DNA of 37,086 nt from an uncultured Spirochaetota bacterium. GTDB lineage: Bacteria; Spirochaetota; Spirochaetia; Treponematales; Rectinemataceae. Below the pieces are notes generated by a model that had not been told where the DNA came from, did not search any database, and worked only from the letters and a program-made list of their open reading frames with translations. Positions 32,393 to 37,086 of the stretch are shown here, piece after piece. How positions within the stretch are numbered: the stretch's first letter is position 1; each line of letters opens with the position of its first letter. Where the stretch lies: positions 1 through 37,086 of the forward strand of contig CAIJMU010000054.1 of assembly GCA_903821875.1 (NCBI GenBank). The letters run 5' to 3'. The position numbers and the translations under genes are program-made.

Positions 32393-33426
32393 TTTTCGCC
32401 GTTGCCGCTTCCGCTGCCGTGGTTTCCGTCGCCGCCTGCCTGGGCGGCTCCGTGGTCGAGGGCCATCAGGGCCGCGCCAGCAGGAACTGCGAGATCCCCA
32501 AGCTCCGAGACGAGGATCTCCACCGAGTCCGCGAGCCCCGGCATGAGTCGCTCGCGCATTGCCTGCCGTGCCACCGTGACATAGCGCTTTCCGAAGCGCG
32601 CGACAATGCCGCCCCCGAGCACGATGGCTTCAGGGTTCAGGATGTTGACGAGGTTGGCCATGCCGACGCCGAGCCAGAAGGCCGCACGGTCCACGGCCTT
32701 TTCTATCGGTGCCTCCTTCGCGTTGAGCGAAGCGGCGAAGGCCGAGCTCCTGTACTTGCGGAAACTGAGCCCCGCCTCGTCGAGGAGCTTCGGCGCCCGG
32801 CCGCTGGCCGCGAGGGCGATGGAGTCCTTGGCGAGGGCCGTTCGCGAGGCGTGGGCCTCGAGGCAGCCATAGTTGCCGCAGCCGCAGAGGGGGCCGCCCT
32901 CGTGCACGATCATGTGGCCGATCTCGCCGGCCGAACCCGTGGAGCCCCGGAAGAGCTTGCCGTCGATTACGATACCGCCGCCGATGCCTGTCCCGATGAA
33001 GATGCCGACCGCGGTCTTCTTGCCGCGCAGGGCCCCTGCCTTGAGCTCTCCGTAGACTCCGGCCTGCACGTCGTTTTCGAGGCGGACCTCGAGGCCAAGC
33101 CGCTTGCCGAGGGTAGCCGCCAGCGGATAGTTCTCGAGGCCGAGGTTGGGAGTGTAGCGGACGATGCCCTTCTCCCGGTCAAGGGGGCCCGGTACGGCGA
33201 TCCCGAGTCCGAGGCACTCGAAACCTGCCTTCGCCGTCCGGAGGGACTCGACTGCCTCGACCAGGCTGTCGATGAGGCGCTCGCTGCCCTCGTCCGAGGG
33301 TGTGCGGAGCTTGACCTCGTGGCTAGCGGCCTTGATGGAGCCGCCCTTGTCCACATCGAAGGATGCCGCGAGGATTTTCGTCGCTCCGAGATCGACCCCA
33401 ATGACATACCTTCCGCCTTCGGCCAT
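32389..33426 (-). CDS. ROK-family sugar kinase, probable glucokinase
   Basis: The 345-residue protein has the N-terminal ATP-phosphate motif VIGVDLGATKILAASFD and a ROK signature GTGIGGGIVIDGKLFRGSTG followed by AGEIGHM. The zinc-binding cysteine cluster CGCGNYGCLEAHAS is that of ROK glucokinases and repressors. It has no N-terminal helix-turn-helix, so it is a kinase rather than a NagC-type repressor. It is predicted to phosphorylate glucose released by MalQ. ATG 33426 has GAGGA 4 bases upstream. The C-terminus is a glycine/asparagine-rich tail and overlaps the ppx/gppA start. The promoter is probably 33455-33482. The exact sugar is not decided by sequence alone. Confidence 0.9.
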   Translation of the reverse strand: MAEGGRYVIGVDLGATKILAASFDVDKGGSIKAASHEVKLRTPSDEGSERLIDSLVEAVESLRTAKAGFECLGLGIAVPGPLDREKGIVRYTPNLGLENYPLAATLGKRLGLEVRLENDVQAGVYGELKAGALRGKKTAVGIFIGTGIGGGIVIDGKLFRGSTGSAGEIGHMIVHEGGPLCGCGNYGCLEAHASRTALAKDSIALAASGRAPKLLDEAGLSFRKYRSSAFAASLNAKEAPIEKAVDRAAFWLGVGMANLVNILNPEAIVLGGGIVARFGKRYVTVARQAMRERLMPGLADSVEILVSELGDLAVPAGAALMALDHGAAQAGGDGNHGSGSGNGEK

Positions 33427-33454
33427 GCGTTCCTCCTCGAACTGTCGTATTCCA

Positions 33455-33482
33455 AGCATAGCATGAAGCCCATGGCAGGCAA
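33455..33482 (-). promoter_or_regulatory. Predicted promoter of the ROK kinase - ppx/gppA operon
   Basis: On the minus strand TTGCCT (33482-33477), 16 bases, TATGCT (33460-33455), about 30 bp before the ATG. No glgP/malQ-type operator is present. Confidence 0.45.
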
Positions 33483-33576
33483 GGGTGTCGCTTGGAGTCT
33501 TTCCGGGAGTTCCGGTGACGCGATCGGCAAACTGGTGCTACCATACCTGCTACCTGATGTTTGGGCTGGAGGGTTG

Positions 33577-36168
33577 ATGCTCCGGAAGTCGCTGCTTGGA
33601 TTGCTGCTGTTCCTCCTTGCCGCAGTCGTCGCGATGGCCAAGCCCATCCAGGTCTGGATGGTCGGCCCCCCGGAAAGCCCGATCAGAACGGTACTAGCGC
33701 GGCATGGCGGCAGCGAGACCCCTGCCTTTGCCTTTGTCGCCTCCCCTGCCGATGCCCGCGTAATCCTCGTCGAAGGACTGCCCGATGCCGCATGCCGTTC
33801 TGCCATCGCAGAGCGGCATGCGGCGGGGGTGGGCCTCGTGCTCTCCCTGGCCCCGATCCTCGCAGCGGGCGGCCAGGATGCCGAAGTGCATGCCTGGCTG
33901 GGCGGCTTGATAGGGGGGCCTTATCTCGCCGAGCGGCGCGAGGGACCGGTGAGCCTCGTGGCGGTCGCGCCTTCTGGAGCGAGCCAGAGGAGCCTGGCTA
34001 CCGACATCGTGTGGGGGGGGAGCCCTCAGGTGCGGGACCGGGTCGTGCTGCAGCTTGGCAAGGGTCCGGATGCGACTACCCTTGTCCGTTCCTGGGAGGG
34101 GGAAGAGTCCCTCATCCTGGAACTCAAGGGTGGCGGAACCTGGCTGGTCGGCCCCGACCTCGCAGCCCCGGGCAATGCAGCCTTCCGCGAGTGGGGCTAT
34201 TTCTCCTATCTCGCGGTAAGCCTCGTCACGCGGGCCTCGGGGGCCGAGCCCCCGCCCTTCGCCCAGTGGAAACCCTCGCCCCTGCCCCACGGTCCTGACG
34301 TGTTCGGCATCGCCATCCTCCTCGGTCTCGTCGCCTGCTCGACAATCCTGCTCTTCGTGGTGACCCGGAGGCGCTCGCTCCTCAACCCAGAGGCCCTCGA
34401 CCGCCTCGTGCTCGACCGCAGGCGCTACGAAAGGGCCGAGGATTCCACGGCCTGGGAGAGGGCGGGCTTCCACCGTCCGCTGGGAGGCTTCCTGGTCACC
34501 CTGGTGCTCGGCCTCGTGATGTTCATACCACTGATAATCTACCAGAACCTCATCCTTCCCAATTACATCCTTCCCTCGGCCCAGGCCCTCGGGCTCTGGG
34601 GCCGCGTGACCCAGTTCTTCCAGCTGGCCTGGCAGATCTTCGACATGGGTACCGGGATCGCCTTCGTGAAGTTCTTCTCGGAGTACCGGGTCAAGGATCC
34701 GCGCCGGGCCATCCAGTTCGGCCAGCTCTATGTCTGGTGGCAGGCAGTAACCGGGGTGCTGCAGATCGGGATCTTCGTGATCTTCGCCGCCTCCTACGCA
34801 CCGCAGGGCGCCTTCGCCCTCTATTCCTGGCTTATCGTCGTTCACGCCCTCATCCAGGTGCCGGGCTTCTTCCTGGTGTTCCGCCACGCCTTTATCGCCC
34901 ACCAGAGGGGCGACCGCGCCCGCATCCTGGACGTCGCGCAGCAGCTCCTCCTGCCCATGGTGCTGCAACCGATCTTCGTAATCATGTTCTTTGCCTGGGG
35001 GAGGGCCCACCCCGATTTCGGCGGCCCCATGGCCGGCGCACTCGGCATGGGTGTGGCTGCCTGGACAGGCGACTTTGTGGTCTTCGCCCTTGGATACATC
35101 CTCTACCGCCGCATTGGCCTCGATCCCCGGCCGATCTTCATGGCCCACTTTGATTTCGGCATCGTGAAGGAAGCCCTGCGCTTCGGCGTCTTCGAGATGC
35201 TCGGCTCCGCGGCCTGGGCGGCGGGGCAGGCCATGGAGATCGCCATCACCCAGGGGCGCCTGGTGAACTACGCCGAAACCTGGGGCAACTGGATGATGGC
35301 CCAGAACTTCGTCTTCGCCTTCGCCGTGACTACGACCCTCTTCGACGGGGTGATGCCCGCCATATCGGAGGCCATGGGCCGGGGCAAGAAGGAGCTGGCT
35401 CGCTATTACTCGGCGATGATGTACAAGTACGGCGGGATGATGCACGCCTTCATCGGAGCCGTTCTCCTCGCCGTGGCAGACCGCTTCATCCTCGGCTCGA
35501 CGGGGCCCGACTTCGTGCGCGCCGCCGACTGGGTCCGTCCCCTCATCGTGTGGGGCGCCATACAGTACGGCTCCTGGGTCGGTGATTATGTGCAATTAGG
35601 ATCGAACAAGCCCTGGATGAAGGCCAGCCTGGTCGGCGCGGAACAGCTCCTCCGAGTCGGCCTTGCCCTTGTGCTTTCGGGCCCCCTCCAGGTGCCCGGC
35701 CTCATCATCGCCTACTTTGTCGGACTCGCCTCCAAGGGCATAGCCAGCTACTTCCTCAACGACCGCCTCTGCTATCGCCAGGTTTTCTACGCCTGGCAGT
35801 CGGCTGTCGCTCCCCTCGTGGCCGGCAGCATCCACTATTTCCTCCTGCGCGGTCTTTCCGACCTCGTGTGGAAGCAGGAACCAATTACGAGCGTCCTTTT
35901 ATTTTTAATTGGCATTCTGCCCTCCTTCCCGCTCTACGCCTTCATGTACGCGCTGGCGGGCGGCTGGGACAGGCCCGGTCTGGAGGAGCTCAAGCTTGCG
36001 GCGAGCCTGGCTTCCCCGGTGAAAGGCTTCGCGAAGCTTTTCGTCTACTGGCCCTCCGAACTCGGAGCGAGGCTCTCCCCGCTTACCGGGCGCTTCCCGA
36101 TCAGGGTCCGCGAGCTGGCAATGGCCGAGGCACTGGAGATCGACAGGGAGAGGGTGAGGCTGGTGTAG
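33577..36168 (+). CDS. MOP-type polysaccharide flippase with N-terminal extracytoplasmic domain
   Basis: The 863-residue protein starts with a signal peptide (residues 1-20). About 200 residues follow outside the membrane with an alternating strand/helix pattern (ARVILVEGLPDAA, GVGLVLSLAPIL), which recalls class I glutamine-amidotransferase-like folds without catalytic residues. A membrane helix (about 246-266) and a long multi-helix region (about 310-810) follow, resembling Wzx/MOP flippases of the oligosaccharide-flippase type. ATG 33577 has GGAGGG 3 bases upstream; the same frame is open back to 32314, antisense to the ROK gene, and is not coding there. It would flip lipid-linked sugars for a surface polysaccharide. 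Remnants of a second copy lie at 36830-36926. Confidence 0.83.
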   Translation: MLRKSLLGLLLFLLAAVVAMAKPIQVWMVGPPESPIRTVLARHGGSETPAFAFVASPADARVILVEGLPDAACRSAIAERHAAGVGLVLSLAPILAAGGQDAEVHAWLGGLIGGPYLAERREGPVSLVAVAPSGASQRSLATDIVWGGSPQVRDRVVLQLGKGPDATTLVRSWEGEESLILELKGGGTWLVGPDLAAPGNAAFREWGYFSYLAVSLVTRASGAEPPPFAQWKPSPLPHGPDVFGIAILLGLVACSTILLFVVTRRRSLLNPEALDRLVLDRRRYERAEDSTAWERAGFHRPLGGFLVTLVLGLVMFIPLIIYQNLILPNYILPSAQALGLWGRVTQFFQLAWQIFDMGTGIAFVKFFSEYRVKDPRRAIQFGQLYVWWQAVTGVLQIGIFVIFAASYAPQGAFALYSWLIVVHALIQVPGFFLVFRHAFIAHQRGDRARILDVAQQLLLPMVLQPIFVIMFFAWGRAHPDFGGPMAGALGMGVAAWTGDFVVFALGYILYRRIGLDPRPIFMAHFDFGIVKEALRFGVFEMLGSAAWAAGQAMEIAITQGRLVNYAETWGNWMMAQNFVFAFAVTTTLFDGVMPAISEAMGRGKKELARYYSAMMYKYGGMMHAFIGAVLLAVADRFILGSTGPDFVRAADWVRPLIVWGAIQYGSWVGDYVQLGSNKPWMKASLVGAEQLLRVGLALVLSGPLQVPGLIIAYFVGLASKGIASYFLNDRLCYRQVFYAWQSAVAPLVAGSIHYFLLRGLSDLVWKQEPITSVLLFLIGILPSFPLYAFMYALAGGWDRPGLEELKLAASLASPVKGFAKLFVYWPSELGARLSPLTGRFPIRVRELAMAEALEIDRERVRLV

Positions 36169-36175
36169 GGGGGTA

Positions 36176-36472
36176 TCAATTCTGGCGCTTCAACTCTTCC
36201 ATCATTTCCTTACGAAGGAGACTATTCATCAAGGTCTGGTATCCGCGGCCGTGGGCTTTTAGCCACGCCAGAACGTCGGCATCGATCCGAGCCGTTATCT
36301 GCTCTTTCCGGGGTTTGTAAAAGTCCGAGAAAGGCAGCGCCTTGGCAAAGTCTTCCATCGTCCATTCGGGAATATCCGAGGTGTCGATCTGGTCATCAGG
36401 GAGGAGCGCCAAGGCGGCAAGGCGTTTCCGCTGCTCGTCTGTCATTTCAGGAAAGCCATGTACCGTTTTCAT
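36176..36472 (-). CDS. brnA: BrnA-type antitoxin
   Basis: The 98-residue protein has a C-terminal ribbon-helix-helix region with ITARIDADVLAWLKAHGRGY and QTLMNSLLRKEM, typical of the BrnA/COG3514 antitoxins that follow BrnT. The N-terminal half (about 1-55) binds the toxin. ATG 36472 lies 26 bp inside the brnT gene with AAAGGCGG just upstream; ATG 36445 is a possible alternative. Gene order toxin then antitoxin is the usual BrnTA order. It should dimerise, bind BrnT and repress the promoter at 36744-36772. The stop lies 7 bp from the convergent flippase stop. Confidence 0.9.
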   Translation of the reverse strand: MKTVHGFPEMTDEQRKRLAALALLPDDQIDTSDIPEWTMEDFAKALPFSDFYKPRKEQITARIDADVLAWLKAHGRGYQTLMNSLLRKEMMEELKRQN

Positions 36473-36737
36473 AGTGCCGCCTTTCTTGTGGTGTTGCCTT
36501 TCGTGCCGAGATGATTCTTATCACCGATGCTCCTTCTTCGTTCCGCATCGAGTAGATAGCCAAGACCACATGATTTCCCTCGATGTGCCCGATAATCTGC
36601 TGCCTTATTTCGCCCTGAAAGTAGTCGCTTCTTGTTACCGATAGAGGGTCGGCAAACACATGGACTGCGTCCTCAAAGGCTATTCCGTGTTTTTCCAAGT
36701 TCTTTGAGTTCTTGGATTCATCCCACTGAAAGTCCAT
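36447..36737 (-). CDS. brnT: BrnT-type ribonuclease toxin
   Basis: The 96-residue RelE-fold toxin starts MDFQWDESKNSKNLEKHGI, followed by FEDAVHVFADP, RQQIIGHI and a C-terminal VIRIISARKATPQERRHYE. The basic residues of ISARKA and ERRHYE match the active-site region of BrnT, which cleaves RNA and slows growth until BrnA neutralises it. ATG 36737 has no ribosome site; it lies 6 bases after a consensus -10, so the message should be leaderless. The locus is clearly more AT-rich than its surroundings and separates the flippase from remnants of a second copy, which suggests acquisition by transfer. Confidence 0.92.
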   Translation of the reverse strand: MDFQWDESKNSKNLEKHGIAFEDAVHVFADPLSVTRSDYFQGEIRQQIIGHIEGNHVVLAIYSMRNEEGASVIRIISARKATPQERRHYENGTWLS

Positions 36738-36743
36738 TATGTA

Positions 36744-36772
36744 ATTATAAATCTGTAGTTTATCGCTGTCAA
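36744..36772 (-). promoter_or_regulatory. brnTA promoter with full consensus, leaderless start
   Basis: On the minus strand TTGACA (36772-36767), exactly 17 bases, TATAAT (36749-36744), then TACATA and the ATG. This is a perfect sigma-70 consensus with the start codon at the expected +1. Confidence 0.9.
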
Positions 36773-36829
36773 GCTGGCTAATATTCAGCAGGTAGGGGAA
36801 ATACGAGAATAGAATTGAAAAGTGCTCAC

Positions 36830-36926
36830 TCCCCCCTGACCGGACGCTTCCTGATCAGGATGCGCGACGCGGCTTTGGATGAGGCGCCATAGATCTACAG
36901 CGAGCGGGTGAGGCTGGTGTAGGGGG
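36830..36926 (+). pseudogene. Degenerate copy of the flippase 3' end
   Basis: In frame this reads LTGRFLIRMRDAALDEAP, a stop (TAG), then IYSERVRLV and a final stop. It mirrors the flippase C-terminus (LTGRFPIRVRELAMAEALEI and the final ERVRLV) with many substitutions. The upstream part of such a copy is missing and brnTA occupies its place. The last 18 bp (GTGAGGCTGGTGTAGGGG) are identical to the end of the intact gene. Confidence 0.75.
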
Positions 36927-36976
36927 CTGTTGTGTAAGCACAAGCCTGGGACTATGGCTGGCTGCCTGGCAGTAAA

Positions 36977-37007
36977 TGAACCCCGAGGGTCAGACCCTCG
37001 GGGTTCA
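36977..37007. terminator. Perfect 14-bp hairpin after the flippase remnant
   Basis: TGAACCCCGAGGGT and its exact complement around CAG. No T-run follows directly. It may be the terminator of the lost flippase copy. Confidence 0.65.
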
Positions 37008-37009
37008 CA

Positions 37010-37086
37010 CGGTCTGGAGGAGCTCAAGCTTGCGGCGAGCCTGGCTTCCCCGGTGAAAGGCTTCGCGAAGCTTTTCGTCTACTGGC
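37010..37086 (+). repeat. 77-bp exact repeat of 35976-36052 at the window end
   Basis: Every base from 37010 to the last base equals 35976-36052 inside the flippase gene. The match begins abruptly just after the hairpin and runs to the edge. A 77-base identity at a contig end is what a de Bruijn assembly with k=77 leaves at an unresolved repeat. Confidence 0.95.

Noticed and set aside
32314-33576. Upstream extension of the flippase frame
   Set aside because: It is antisense to the ROK kinase; the ribosome site and signal peptide fix the start at 33577.
33694-35595. Minus-strand open frame of 633 residues opposite the flippase
   Set aside because: Complementary-strand shadow with skewed composition; the plus strand encodes clear membrane helices and a signal peptide.
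36785-37027. 80-residue minus-strand frame
   Set aside because: It crosses a flippase remnant, a hairpin and the terminal repeat; no coding character.
1-37086. CRISPR array, prophage or complete insertion sequence
   Set aside because: No regularly spaced repeats, phage structural genes, integrase or transposase were found in the window.

Overview
The window reads as a contig from a GC-rich, anaerobic, fermentative bacterium, most likely a free-living member of the Spirochaetes (Spirochaetales). This rests on gene content: an NADH-linked multisubunit [FeFe] hydrogenase with a separate thioredoxin-like iron-sulfur subunit, GlgP/MalQ glycogen metabolism, UshA-type 5'-nucleotidases, a putative glycoside hydrolase of the DUF4015 type, a 7TM-type adenylate cyclase and many lipoproteins or exported proteins. 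No rRNA or tRNA gene is visible, so the phylum is an inference. The last 77 bases exactly repeat 35976-36052, which looks like the end of an assembled contig.

Layout. 1-620: remnant of a multihaem cytochrome, then a tandem 118-bp repeat. 617-3300: alpha-glucan phosphorylase behind a palindromic operator. 3341-4890: an ECF sigma factor cassette (small membrane protein, sigma, zinc-type anti-sigma) with a candidate self-recognised promoter. 4942-5664: Hsp20 with a structured, ROSE-like 5' leader. 5734-10313 (minus): 5'-nucleotidase, TPR protein and membrane adenylate cyclase. 10519-16087 (plus): PHP-domain protein, then hydC, a TRX-like Fe-S protein, hydB and hydA, a likely electron-bifurcating hydrogenase. 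16288-16984: VapBC toxin-antitoxin pair. 16923-20300 (minus): GalU, an SGNH/DltD-like protein and a frameshifted MBOAT acyltransferase, probably for surface polysaccharide acylation. 20431-23031: lipoprotein with Ig-like and delta-60 repeats. 23111-28879 (minus): MalQ, PrsW-like protease, DUF4015 hydrolase and a membrane-bound LuxR regulator. 29101-30630: second 5'-nucleotidase. 30725-33426 (minus): ROK sugar kinase and Ppx/GppA phosphatase. 33577-36168: flippase with an extra N-terminal extracytoplasmic domain. 36176-36772 (minus): BrnTA toxin-antitoxin pair, followed by remnants of a second flippase copy.

How it fits together. MalQ, GlgP and the ROK kinase form the classical set that converts maltodextrin or glycogen to glucose-1-P and glucose-6-P. 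GalU uses glucose-1-P for surface polysaccharides, which the MBOAT/SGNH pair would decorate and the flippase export. The hydrogenase re-oxidises NADH and ferredoxin from sugar fermentation. glgP and malQ lie 25 kb apart but carry the same 12-bp operator, which suggests one LacI-type regulon.

The most interesting signals are regulatory. (i) Five genes lack a Shine-Dalgarno and have a -10 hexamer 6 or 7 bases before the ATG, implying leaderless mRNAs; brnT has a perfect TTGACA-17-TATAAT promoter. (ii) The hsp20 leader ends in a hairpin that pairs the whole Shine-Dalgarno and contains the UCGCU motif of ROSE thermometers. (iii) The glgP/malQ operator. (iv) An ECF-type promoter in front of the ECF operon. 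I see no CRISPR array, prophage or complete insertion sequence.
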